Shown: positions 8,890-17,463 of the stretch, piece by piece | How positions within the stretch are numbered: the first letter of the stretch is position 1 | Layout: every line of letters begins with the position of its first letter | Assembly: GCF_000368865.1 (NCBI RefSeq) | Contig: NZ_KB849730.1 | Coordinates: forward strand, 208,860-272,859 | Reading direction: 5' to 3' | Source of the DNA: Acinetobacter bouvetii DSM 14964 = CIP 107468 | GTDB lineage: Bacteria > Pseudomonadota > Gammaproteobacteria > Pseudomonadales > Moraxellaceae | Length of the DNA stretch: 64,000 nucleotides | Program-made: the position numbers and the translations under genes | The notes under the pieces: generated by a model | The model's input: the letters and a program-made list of their open reading frames with translations, nothing else | Told to the model about the DNA's origin: nothing | Database searches by the model: none

Positions 8890-10551
8890 ATGCTGACACA
8901 TTTAACTCTGATCAATTTTGCTTTAGCCGAACATTTAGCCATTGATATTGAACAAGGTTTCAACGTCTTAACCGGTGAAACCGGCGCAGGAAAGTCTTTG
9001 CTGCTGGATGCGCTTTCGGCTTGCTTAGGTGAACGCACAGATACCAATTATGTGCGCTTTGGATCAGATAAAGCGGATGTGACAGCAACCTTCAGCTATC
9101 AGCCGGATTCGCCTGAAGCGCTGTGGCTCAAAGAACAGGAACTGGATGATGAATCTGGCGAACTGCTGCTGCGGCGTGTAGTTTTCGCCACTGGCCGCAG
9201 CAAAGCATGGATCAATGGCCGCCCGAGCAGTTTAGCAGAGTTAAAAGAAATCGGCCGCTTGCTGGTTCAGCTATATAGCCAGCACAGCCAGCAGCAGCTG
9301 CTGGAACCGCCCTACCCTAAACACTGGATAGACCGCTACAGCAATTTTTACGCGCCGGCACAAACAGTACGTGATGCCTATAGCAAATGGCAAAAAGATA
9401 TCCGCCAGCATCAGGCAGCGCTGGATGCGCAAGCGACCCGAAAACAGCGTATCGACACATTGGAACTGCAGCTGGAAGAGCTCGAACCGATGGTTCAGAT
9501 GGATTATAAAGACATCGAGCAGGAATTCGACCGCCTGAGCCATCATGAACATATTATGCAAGACTGCAGCTATAGCCTCGCTGCGCTGGATGATGCCGAA
9601 CAGAATATCAATCAGGAAATTTCATCTATTTTAAGGCGCATTGAGCCTCATGCGGGGCGCAGCGAACAGCTGGCTGAAATTTATGCTTCCATGCTGAATG
9701 CACAAAGCGAATTGGAAGATGCAACAGCAAACTTGCGCCAATTTATGGACCGCCAGAGCTTTGATCCGGAACGCATGGAAGAGCTGAATTCACAGCTGGA
9801 AATTTTCCACCGCCTCGCGCGCAAGTACCGCGCACAGCCTGAACTGCTGAAAACAGAATATGCAGCATGGCAGGCTGAACTGCAGCAGCTGCATGAGCTG
9901 GAAGATCCGGAAACCTTGGCGGAACAAGTTGAAATTTCACATCAGGATTTCTTAGCCAAAGCGCAGCATTTAGATGCCATCCGCCGTGAGGCCGCCGCGC
10001 CGCTTGCCAAACAGCTGACAGAGCAGGTAAAACAGCTGGCGCTGCCTGAAGCGCATTTTGAATTTAAATTTGAGCCTCTTGATGATGCATCCAGCGAAGG
10101 CCTCAGCTTTATTCAGCTGCTGTTTACCGCCAACAAAGGCATTCCTGCACAGCCACTGGCGCGCGTTGCGTCTGGCGGGGAACTTTCCCGTATCGCCTTA
10201 GTTATGCAGGTGATGAATGCTGAAAAAACTGATGCTGAAGTGATTGTTTTTGATGAAATTGATGTCGGAATCAGCGGCGGAACCGCGGAAATTGTCGGTC
10301 GTTTGCTGGCTGGCTTGGCGGAACATGTGCAGATTCTGTGCATCACCCATCAGGCGCAGGTGGCCGCGCAGTCCGATCAGCATCTGCTGGTAAAAAAACA
10401 GCAGACGGATCCCGCCAGCAGCACCATCTTTGAACTTGGGGAAGATGGCCGCATCCAAGAACTGGCCCGTATGACTGGCGGTGTGGAAATTAATGAAACC
10501 ACCCTGCAGCACGCCCGCCAATTGCGCCAGCTGAAATTTCAGCACAGTTAA
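8890..10551 (+). CDS. recN: DNA repair protein RecN
   Basis: SMC-like ATPase acting in double-strand break repair. The protein of 553 residues has Walker A GETGAGKS in the N-terminal head, two long coiled-coil arms rich in Gln, Glu and Leu, and a C-terminal head with the signature region VASGGELSRIAL and Walker B VIVFDEIDVGISGG. A TTG four codons earlier is possible, but the ATG before LTHLTLINFALAEH fits family alignments better. Downstream is a clear terminator. Confidence 0.96.
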   Translation: MLTHLTLINFALAEHLAIDIEQGFNVLTGETGAGKSLLLDALSACLGERTDTNYVRFGSDKADVTATFSYQPDSPEALWLKEQELDDESGELLLRRVVFATGRSKAWINGRPSSLAELKEIGRLLVQLYSQHSQQQLLEPPYPKHWIDRYSNFYAPAQTVRDAYSKWQKDIRQHQAALDAQATRKQRIDTLELQLEELEPMVQMDYKDIEQEFDRLSHHEHIMQDCSYSLAALDDAEQNINQEISSILRRIEPHAGRSEQLAEIYASMLNAQSELEDATANLRQFMDRQSFDPERMEELNSQLEIFHRLARKYRAQPELLKTEYAAWQAELQQLHELEDPETLAEQVEISHQDFLAKAQHLDAIRREAAAPLAKQLTEQVKQLALPEAHFEFKFEPLDDASSEGLSFIQLLFTANKGIPAQPLARVASGGELSRIALVMQVMNAEKTDAEVIVFDEIDVGISGGTAEIVGRLLAGLAEHVQILCITHQAQVAAQSDQHLLVKKQQTDPASSTIFELGEDGRIQELARMTGGVEINETTLQHARQLRQLKFQHS

Positions 10552-10583
10552 ATGCAGTGAAACAGGCGCCTCAACCAATTCGT

Positions 10584-10614
10584 AAAAGCCTTTGAGACCT
10601 TCGAAGGCTTTTTT
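10584..10614 (+). terminator. recN terminator
   Basis: AAAAGCCTT and AAGGCTTTTTT form a stem around a GAGACCTTCG-type loop, followed by a T-run, 33 bases after the recN stop. Confidence 0.8.
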
Positions 10615-10834
10615 ATGGCATCTTTATTGCACAATGCCTGTATAGCGGCAGCCGGTTTTCTCCAGACTGCACCGCAAGGATTACAGCATACCGGGCAGCC
10701 GTACAGCAGGTATGCCGGCAGCATAAAACCCAGAATTCATACAAAAATTCATTGTTGAACCTGACTTAGTCTAGTATGTTGATAAATACATAATTATTAA
10801 CATTCATCTGATCGAGATAAGGAGAAAGGCCTAG

Positions 10835-11389
10835 GTGTCTAAACAATATCTGACGCATCGCTGCCTGATTGCTCCGCCAGATATGCAGGATGACTTCTTT
10901 GCAAATACAGTCATTTACTTGGCCCGCCATGACCATGACGGCGCTCAAGGCATTATCATTAACCGGCCTTCAGGCATCCAAATTAAAGAATTGCTGAATG
11001 ACCTTGAAATTGATGCGGATAATGTCAATCCGCATGCAGTACTGCAAGGCGGCCCCTTGCGCCCAGAAGCAGGCTTTGTCCTGCATACGGGCCAGCCGAC
11101 TTGGCATTCCTCTATTGCCGTCGGTGAAAATGTCTGCATTACCACCTCAAAAGATATTTTGGATGCGATTGCGCACAATGAAGGCGTTGGCCGCTATCAA
11201 ATTGCGCTGGGCTATGCCAGCTGGGACAAAAATCAGCTGGAAGCGGAAATTTCACGCGGCGATTGGCTGATTTGCGATGCAGACATGGATTTGATTTTTA
11301 ATTTGCCTTACGATGCGCGCTGGGATGCCGCCTATAAAAAAATGGGGGTAGACCGCATTTGGTTATCTTCAGAGATTGGACATGCCTGA
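10835..11389 (+). CDS. YqgE/AlgH family protein (UPF0301)
   Basis: Conserved protein of 184 residues of the YqgE/AlgH (DUF179) family. Recognisable features are the [20 protein letters not shown]-terminus, the [14 protein letters not shown] motif, [10 protein letters not shown] and the [16 protein letters not shown] region. No biochemical function is established; alginate regulation has been proposed in Pseudomonas. The GTG start has a strong AAGGAG upstream. The stop overlaps the start of ruvX by eight bases, a conserved pairing that implies coupled translation. Confidence 0.92.
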   Translation: MSKQYLTHRCLIAPPDMQDDFFANTVIYLARHDHDGAQGIIINRPSGIQIKELLNDLEIDADNVNPHAVLQGGPLRPEAGFVLHTGQPTWHSSIAVGENVCITTSKDILDAIAHNEGVGRYQIALGYASWDKNQLEAEISRGDWLICDADMDLIFNLPYDARWDAAYKKMGVDRIWLSSEIGHA

Positions 11390-11825
11390 TTTAAATACAC
11401 CGAACATGATTATGGCGTTTGACTTCGGCACACAGAAAATGGGCATGGCGGTGGGCCAGTCCATGATTGAAAGCGCGAACCCTTTGGCGCTGTTTCCCAT
11501 GAAAGACGGCATTCCCAATTGGGATGAACTGCTGAAAATCATCCGGCAGTATCAGCCGAATTTATTCTTAGTCGGCCTGCCGCTGAATATGGATGATACA
11601 GAATCTGAACTGTCTGTCCGTTCCCGCAAGTTTGCCCGCAGGCTGCGCCATCAAACCAATATTGAAACACTGATGGTGGATGAACGGCTGACGACCCGTG
11701 AAGCGCGCGGAGAACTGGAACATTATCAAGCGCAAGGCCGCGGCAAAAAATTGGCGGCCGACAGCATTGCGGCGGCGTTATTTATAGAAAGCTGGTACCG
11801 CAATCCAGAAGGACTAACGCCGTAA
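11382..11825 (+). CDS. ruvX: RuvX/YqgF, Holliday junction resolvase-like pre-16S rRNA nuclease
   Basis: RNase H-fold protein that matures the 5-prime end of 16S rRNA and was earlier proposed as a Holliday junction resolvase. The 147 residues show the first catalytic Asp in [11 protein letters not shown], the DERLTTREA motif, and the C-terminal acidic motif [16 protein letters not shown] two codons upstream is in frame, but the ATG is the natural start, overlapping the yqgE stop. It ends the operon at a strong terminator. Confidence 0.93.
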   Translation: MPDLNTPNMIMAFDFGTQKMGMAVGQSMIESANPLALFPMKDGIPNWDELLKIIRQYQPNLFLVGLPLNMDDTESELSVRSRKFARRLRHQTNIETLMVDERLTTREARGELEHYQAQGRGKKLAADSIAAALFIESWYRNPEGLTP

Positions 11826-11839
11826 AGGGCTGAGTGCTG

Positions 11840-11879
11840 AAAAACAAAAAAGCGTCCTTTCGGATGCTTTTTTGTTTTT
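11840..11879. terminator. bidirectional terminator between ruvX and the efflux operon
   Basis: A long A/T-flanked stem (AAAAAACAAAAAAGC-type arm with GCTTTTTTGTTTTT) around a GTCCTTTCGGAT core. It lies between convergent genes and has T-runs on both strands. Confidence 0.85.
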
Positions 11880-11896
11880 GAAATGCTGAACTGGCC

Positions 11897-12904
11897 TTAT
11901 TTGACAGCAGCATCAATATGCACCGTCGCAGTACGCCCTGCAACAAAAGCCAGCTGATTCTCCGGCATTTCATCCAAAGCGATTTTCACTGGCACCCGCT
12001 GCGCCAAACGCACCCAGCTGAACGTTGGATTCACATTGGCCAGCAGTCCTGTCGTTGAAGTCCGTTCGCGGTCTTCAATCCCGCTCGCAATCCCCTGTAC
12101 ATGGCCTTTGATTTTTTTGGAATCCCCCATCAGCTGGATAGTCGCAGGCGCGCCAATGTAGATTTTATCCAATTTGGTTTCTTCAAAATATCCAACAATG
12201 TACAGTTTTTGCCGATCCAGCAGCGCAGCGACTGCCTGACCGACTTTGACATAATTGCCTTCCTGCAGTTCAAAATTGGAGAGCGTTCCGTCTGCCGGCG
12301 CTAACACTTCAGAACGGTTTAAGTTCAGTTGCGCTAAATGCAGATTGCTGGCGGCTGCCTGAATCAGGGCTTTTTGCTGCACAATATTGGCTTGCGCCTG
12401 TTCGATGGCTGCGACCATTTGCTGATGTTCCGCATGAGATTCATCCCGCGCAGCAAAAATTTGATCCTGTTCCTGTTTGGAAATCGCGCCATCCATCAGG
12501 CTGGAATAGCGGGCTGCATTTTTATCCGCCAGGTTGATATTCGCCTGTGACTTGACCAGATTGGCTTTGGATTGCGCCAGTGCCGCTTCAGCCTCTGCCA
12601 AACCGGCTTTGGCTTTATACAGTTCCGATTTGGCCTGCTCTACATCTAGCGCTTGACGCGCCACATCAATTTTAAACAGCACTTGGCCTTTTTTAACCGA
12701 CTGGTTATCCTGCACCAGCACTTCCGTCACTAAACCGGAAACATCAGAAGACACCTGAATGACGTCTCCGCGCACACGGCCATCCCGTGTCCACGGTTCA
12801 GAATTATAATAATTCCAAATATGGCGCACGACCAGCAAAGCCGTCACTGCAGCTGCCAGCAAGAGAACGGGCCGCACATATTTACGCACATTCACAGACG
12901 TCAT
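11897..12904 (-). CDS. HlyD-family membrane fusion protein (AaeA/EmrA-like)
   Basis: Periplasmic adaptor of a tripartite efflux system. The 335 residues have one N-terminal membrane anchor (about 12-29), a barrel-sandwich (lipoyl-like) half motif with GLVTEVLVQDNQSVKKGQVL, a long Ala/Gln-rich coiled-coil hairpin (about 85-195), the second lipoyl half (VLAPADGTLSNFELQEGNYV) and a beta-barrel domain. It is the third gene of a FUSC-DUF1656-HlyD operon resembling aaeB-aaeX-aaeA, which exports aromatic acids in E. coli; the substrate here is unknown. An outer membrane channel is not in the operon; the TolC-like protein about 8 kb away is a candidate partner. Confidence 0.88.
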   Translation of the reverse strand: MTSVNVRKYVRPVLLLAAAVTALLVVRHIWNYYNSEPWTRDGRVRGDVIQVSSDVSGLVTEVLVQDNQSVKKGQVLFKIDVARQALDVEQAKSELYKAKAGLAEAEAALAQSKANLVKSQANINLADKNAARYSSLMDGAISKQEQDQIFAARDESHAEHQQMVAAIEQAQANIVQQKALIQAAASNLHLAQLNLNRSEVLAPADGTLSNFELQEGNYVKVGQAVAALLDRQKLYIVGYFEETKLDKIYIGAPATIQLMGDSKKIKGHVQGIASGIEDRERTSTTGLLANVNPTFSWVRLAQRVPVKIALDEMPENQLAFVAGRTATVHIDAAVK

Positions 12905-12931
12905 TTTTTCACCTCAATATTTCAATTTTTT

Positions 12932-13135
12932 TTACAGCACAGCAGCACAGAGCCAATGCCCGCAGCCCAGCAGAATGATGTACAGGCACAGATAAAACAC
13001 GCTCGGCATGGCAATCCAGCCCTGTTCGGCCCATTTATCTAACAACAGAATCAGCAGGCGCAGCACGGCATAGGCCGCAGTAGCCTGTATCAGCAGCATG
13101 GGGACATATACCCCGTAAATATTCATCTCACCCAT
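12932..13135 (-). CDS. DUF1656 small membrane protein (AaeX-like)
   Basis: Sixty-seven residues with two hydrophobic segments (about 9-30 and 44-66) and a GEMNIYGVYVP N-terminus typical of DUF1656. These proteins accompany FUSC/HlyD efflux pairs, but their role is not established. The start overlaps the stop of the FUSC gene by eight bases and the HlyD gene begins 27 bases after it, so the three are surely one operon. Confidence 0.88.
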   Translation of the reverse strand: MGEMNIYGVYVPMLLIQATAAYAVLRLLILLLDKWAEQGWIAMPSVFYLCLYIILLGCGHWLCAAVL

Positions 13136-15254
13136 GCTGAACTCCTGCAGGCTCGGTATCTAATTCGGAGGACGCAGCTTTCGATGGGTTGCCCGAAGCA
13201 TGGCACAGGACATGGCATAAACTGCTTTGGATATTGTTCAGCGACACCAGCAGGCGCTCTGCTATTTCACGGCTGTTTAATTCCTTGCTGCGCTGCTTCA
13301 AGAGCGCAATTTTCTGTAACACCTTATCTTTCAGCAGCAATTCAGGGCGCATCAATTCTTTTGTCCTGAAGTAATCATCCAGCAGCTGAATCAAGTCTTC
13401 CAAGCCGGCTGCCAGTTCATGTTCAGCGGGAAATTCCTGCATCAGCTCCTGCAGGCGCGTTAAATCGACCACAGCGCTGGCCTCAATCAAAGCTAAATTA
13501 ATATCGCGCTTTAAAGCCTCAGACTGCACAGCTTTGGTATTTAGGATGCCAATCCGGTCAAGCATCGTGCGCAAATGGATGCGGAACGGCACGCCATAAG
13601 GGATGTACAGCGCTTGGCGGATCGCTTTGTAATGCATAGACAATATCCGCTGCACTGTCATTTCAGGCGACATTGCGCGCACCAAATGAATCACATAAAC
13701 CGAAATAATCGGCCCGATGACCGTGCCTATAGAGGCATCGAAAAATAAAACCTGATCTAAACTGTAGCGGTTCTGCAAATTCAGCCCCATAACAGTACCC
13801 ATCAGCATCGGCAGCCCAATGCCGACTAAAGGCGGATGCGGAAATAAAAGCAGGCAGAAGATCACAAACGGCGCCAGCACCGCTGCCAGCTGCCAAAATG
13901 CAGTGACATGCGGAAAAATACCGTAGGCATAAATAAAAACGGCAACCGCTGCATAAATATTGCCGCGGATAAACATTTTTAAAGCAGGCACCGGGTTATC
14001 CATTGCCGTTAAGATGCAGGCGCTGATCGCCGCCATTTCCGCCAGCATGAATCCTGTTTTCCAACCGCTGAGAATCCAGAAACCAGTTCCAAGGATAATA
14101 ATGATAAAAGCTGAAATTCCGCCGCGTACCGCGACGCCATGGTCGCGGTGCAAGTTGGGATAATTTGTCGTCAAGGCGGTTACAGATTCCGGCAATACCG
14201 CATCGCCGCAGTTAATGCGCTGCCAGATCAGCTGAATCGCCCGGATATTCTGAATATAGTGCCGAACATCCATTTTCAGACCCGCCAGAATAATCTGCTG
14301 TTCATCCGGCGCCGATTGCATCAGCCGATGAAAATCCGGTTCAAATTCCGCCGGCAGCAGGTTTAAATCCTGTTCCTGAATTTCCCGATCATTCTGCATA
14401 AACATCTGAATATGCGCATGAATAGAAGCCATTTCTTGCTGAAAATGCTCATCTTTAAACGGCTCATCCAGCTGATTCATCCGTTCCGACATGGCGACTA
14501 AATTGCTTAGCAGCATCGTCATCTGATTCAGCATTTCCTGCAGCGGTTTGGTCATGCCTTTGAGCGTTGACTTTTCATAGCTCAGATGCACCGCCATGCC
14601 ATGAATATCGGCAATATCGCGGGCAAGGCTGCCTAAAGATTCGGCATAATGGCTTTGATGTTTTTCATTCAGTAAAATCTTATTGAAAATATTCTGCGTA
14701 TCTTGAACGGTTTTATTGACCCGCACTTTCACAGCTGGGCCAATGTGCATCGGAAAAATCGTCGTCGTCACAATAGCGCTGCACACCACCCCAACCGTAA
14801 TTTCTAAAAAACGGCCGATCGCCATATCAAAAATTGAAATGCTGTCAATGTAATACACAGCGTTATAGGCAATAATGACCGTGGTATAGCCTGCCAGCAT
14901 AAACACATAGCTTCGCGGTGTTCTGTCCAGCAATGAAAAATACAGGCACCATCCGACCCACGCGGCCAAAAAGAAAGTGAAGAGCCATGGCGTGTTGATC
15001 AGTGCCGGCGTCGCAATGACTGAAACAATGGCGCCGATCAGCGTCCCCAAAACCCGGTAAATGCTTTTTGATGAGGTCATGCCGGAATAAGGATTGGCGA
15101 TCACAAACACCGTACCGATCGCCCAGATGGGATAGGCCAGATTCAGCTCAAATGCGGCATACAGCGCCAGCAGTCCGGCTGCAAACGTTTTAAACGCAAA
15201 AATCCAATCCATTTTATTTGGACGAAATGCGAGTAAAGGTTTAATCAGCAGCAT
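13128..15254 (-). CDS. FUSC-family (AaeB-like) inner membrane efflux protein
   Basis: Large inner membrane transporter of the aromatic acid exporter / fusaric acid resistance family. Two clusters of membrane segments are visible (N-terminal third and around residues 400-540), each followed by a long hydrophilic, helix-rich cytoplasmic region. The LAFRPNKMDWIFAFKTFAAG start is typical of FUSC proteins. The frame is open to a TTG at 15314 and an ATG at 15266; I prefer the ATG at 15254 because it has a GAG upstream and gives the usual N-terminus (708 residues), but the start is uncertain. First gene of the operon and divergent from the IclR regulator. Confidence 0.85.
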   Translation of the reverse strand: MLLIKPLLAFRPNKMDWIFAFKTFAAGLLALYAAFELNLAYPIWAIGTVFVIANPYSGMTSSKSIYRVLGTLIGAIVSVIATPALINTPWLFTFFLAAWVGWCLYFSLLDRTPRSYVFMLAGYTTVIIAYNAVYYIDSISIFDMAIGRFLEITVGVVCSAIVTTTIFPMHIGPAVKVRVNKTVQDTQNIFNKILLNEKHQSHYAESLGSLARDIADIHGMAVHLSYEKSTLKGMTKPLQEMLNQMTMLLSNLVAMSERMNQLDEPFKDEHFQQEMASIHAHIQMFMQNDREIQEQDLNLLPAEFEPDFHRLMQSAPDEQQIILAGLKMDVRHYIQNIRAIQLIWQRINCGDAVLPESVTALTTNYPNLHRDHGVAVRGGISAFIIIILGTGFWILSGWKTGFMLAEMAAISACILTAMDNPVPALKMFIRGNIYAAVAVFIYAYGIFPHVTAFWQLAAVLAPFVIFCLLLFPHPPLVGIGLPMLMGTVMGLNLQNRYSLDQVLFFDASIGTVIGPIISVYVIHLVRAMSPEMTVQRILSMHYKAIRQALYIPYGVPFRIHLRTMLDRIGILNTKAVQSEALKRDINLALIEASAVVDLTRLQELMQEFPAEHELAAGLEDLIQLLDDYFRTKELMRPELLLKDKVLQKIALLKQRSKELNSREIAERLLVSLNNIQSSLCHVLCHASGNPSKAASSELDTEPAGVQHG

Positions 15255-15314
15255 ATGGATTCTCATCAGTGAATGAAGGCTTATTTTTGAGATGGCTTCA
15301 TCGCGCCATTTCAA

Positions 15315-15736
15315 TTAATCAAAATGACGTATCCGCTGCCCAAAAGGCAAAGATAGGAAAAATGCATTCAAAATAAGGGCAATGCGTGCTGGAAAACAGA
15401 AGACCTGTTTCAGCATTCAGCAAAGAAAAACAGCCAAAAAAGAAACGCCCCCAAGAAAAGGAAAGATCAATTGTTCATCATTGGATATTTTGCATGTTAA
15501 TTTTTTCAAAAAATAGCATTAATGTCAAATATAATATCTTAATTTGATAATCTAATGATTAATTTTGCGTAAAAATGATCAATTTTACTCCTTTTTATCA
15601 GTCTTCTTATGCAGTGCATTGAATGATGAGAATTGCCGCACTGCGCGCATAAAAGTCCTGCAGAATCTTCAGCATTTTGTTATAAAGTAACTGTATATCT
15701 CAATTTCTGACTTTCAGTTTAACCAAGCAGGTTCAT
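15315..15736. promoter_or_regulatory. AT-rich divergent control region between the efflux operon and the IclR gene
   Basis: About 420 bases without a gene. The centre (15480-15600) is very AT-rich. An imperfect dyad occurs around 15544-15562 (TTGATAATC and GATTAA arms), and another, GTTA-TAAAG-TAAC, just upstream of the IclR gene near 15680. Both are candidate binding sites for the adjacent regulator, but neither is proven, and I could not assign promoters confidently. Confidence 0.4.
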
Positions 15737-16510
15737 ATGGCGCTCTCCAGTTTTGGTAAAATTCTCACTGTGCTCGATTTATTTTCAGTATCACGCCCAG
15801 TGATCAATGTAGACACCATCAGTGCAGAATTGGGCCTTTCCAAACCCACCAGCTACCGCTATCTCAAAGAGCTGGTTTCCGCAGAGCTGCTGCAGCGGCT
15901 GAGCGGAACTTCAGGCGATTACACGCTGGGCTCCAAAATTGCCGTTTTAGATTATATTTCCCGCACCACAGACCCGCTGGTGCAGATCAGCATTCCGTTT
16001 ATGCATGAAATTGTTGAGCGCACCGAATTTTCTTGCCTGCTGACACTGCTGAATCATGATTCCTGTATCGACCTGCATGATGAAGTCTTCAAGAATACCC
16101 TGCTGCTGTCCTATGGACGCGGCTGTCCGCGCCCTGTCTTTGTCGGGTCTTCAGCCAAAGTAATGATGTCATATCTGCCGAAGCAGCAGATTCTGGATTA
16201 CTATCAGCGTTATTCAGCCCAGCTTTCAGAAGTAGGCTTTGCCGATGGCGAAGATGATTTCCTCAATAAAATGAAGAAGATTAAAAAGCAAGGCTATTAT
16301 TTTTCGAGTGGTGAACTCGACCCGAATGTTGCGGGATTATCTGTTCCGGTTAAGTTTTCCAGTAAAGAGCCGCCTTTAGCACTGACCCTGCTGGCATCAA
16401 AAAACCGCTTTGAATTTGTTAATTTGCAAAAACTCATTGAAATTTTGCAGGAAAATGCAGCCTTAATTGAAAAGAAGTTTATGACACTGTCAGATCAGCA
16501 GGATATCTGA
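15737..16510 (+). CDS. IclR-family transcriptional regulator
   Basis: DNA-binding regulator of 257 residues: an N-terminal winged helix-turn-helix (about 5-65, with ELGLSKPTSYRYLKELV as the recognition region) and a C-terminal effector-binding IclR domain (about 80-250). Members often control catabolism or efflux of aromatic acids. It is transcribed divergently from the AaeXAB-like operon, the usual layout for a local regulator, so it probably controls that operon in response to the exported compound. Effector unknown. Confidence 0.87.
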   Translation: MALSSFGKILTVLDLFSVSRPVINVDTISAELGLSKPTSYRYLKELVSAELLQRLSGTSGDYTLGSKIAVLDYISRTTDPLVQISIPFMHEIVERTEFSCLLTLLNHDSCIDLHDEVFKNTLLLSYGRGCPRPVFVGSSAKVMMSYLPKQQILDYYQRYSAQLSEVGFADGEDDFLNKMKKIKKQGYYFSSGELDPNVAGLSVPVKFSSKEPPLALTLLASKNRFEFVNLQKLIEILQENAALIEKKFMTLSDQQDI

Positions 16511-16646
16511 TCATTTCAATAATCCATCCAGCTTTAATAAACAAATACATTGTATTTTTAACATAGTTCTCATAATATGATTATTGTTCTTCACAACCAT
16601 TATGTTCCATGACATGCTGGCAACGACATGAAGACATCCCTCAGAA

Positions 16647-16683
16647 GCAAGAAGCTCATGATATTCATGGGCTTTTTTCTTGC
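16647..16683. terminator. bidirectional terminator between iclR-type gene and alkB
   Basis: GCAAGAAGCTCATGA pairs imperfectly with TCATGGGCTTTTTTCTTGC around a three-base loop, between two convergent genes. Confidence 0.65.
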
Positions 16684-16699
16684 CAGAAATTTCCGTCGC

Positions 16700-17323
16700 T
16701 CATCCCGGGAAAAAATAGCGGAACGTTAGGTTAATCCTCGGATCCAGCACCTTGGCTGTTTTGCTGATGCAATGCTTCCAATATTTTTGCGTTTGTCCGC
16801 GCATCACAATCAATTGCCCGCTTTGCAGCAGCACATCAATATGTTCAGGCTGAACTTTATGTTTAAAGCGCATCTTGCGCGTAGCGCCAAAACTTAAGGA
16901 TGCAATCACGGTTTCATGCCCTGCTTTCGACACCAAAGAGGGTTCATCATCGCTGTGCCAGCCCACAGCCTGCTGGCCATGCTCATACAAATTGGCAAGG
17001 CATGAATTGAAAGGATGGCCTATCAGGCCTTCTATGTGCTGTTTCAGCCGGAAAAGCCCCGAATTCCATGCCTGCGCCTGCTTTAAGCTGCCGGAATAAC
17101 GGTATTGATAATGTTCATCGCCATACCAGACGACTTTACGGCCGGTAATATAATGCTGCCCATGCAGGACCACTTCATCCCGCTGCCAAGCCAGATGGTG
17201 CAGAAAGTAGCGCAGATACTGATCGCTCTGCGCTTGATTTAAAATTAAGCCATAATCTTCAACAATGCCGTCACGCGGCAAAATATTGCCTCGCCGCTCT
17301 GGTTCAAATAATTCCAGCGTCAT
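16700..17323 (-). CDS. alkB: AlkB-like 2-oxoglutarate/Fe(II) DNA dealkylase
   Basis: Oxidatively removes methyl adducts from DNA bases. The protein has the iron ligands HSD (in GWHSDDEPSL) and a distal His (KYWKHCISK), followed by the 2-oxoglutarate-binding arginines in DPRINLTFRYF. The layout, with LYEHGQQAVGWHSDDE, resembles the ALKBH2-like branch rather than E. coli AlkB. The frame is open to a GTG at 17380, but neither start has a convincing ribosome site; the ATG before TLELFEPE gives 207 residues and the usual N-terminus. No ada or alkA lies nearby. Confidence 0.85.
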   Translation of the reverse strand: MTLELFEPERRGNILPRDGIVEDYGLILNQAQSDQYLRYFLHHLAWQRDEVVLHGQHYITGRKVVWYGDEHYQYRYSGSLKQAQAWNSGLFRLKQHIEGLIGHPFNSCLANLYEHGQQAVGWHSDDEPSLVSKAGHETVIASLSFGATRKMRFKHKVQPEHIDVLLQSGQLIVMRGQTQKYWKHCISKTAKVLDPRINLTFRYFFPG

Positions 17324-17463
17324 GGCCCGCACCCAGTCCCTGCATTTCAATCCATAGTGTACTGAAAAATGCCGCTTCACAAATTAATACAAAGTCACAG
17401 CTTGTCGCTTTAAATGTTCAGGCTTAGACTCAGCAACAGGATTCACAATAAAAATAACTGCTT

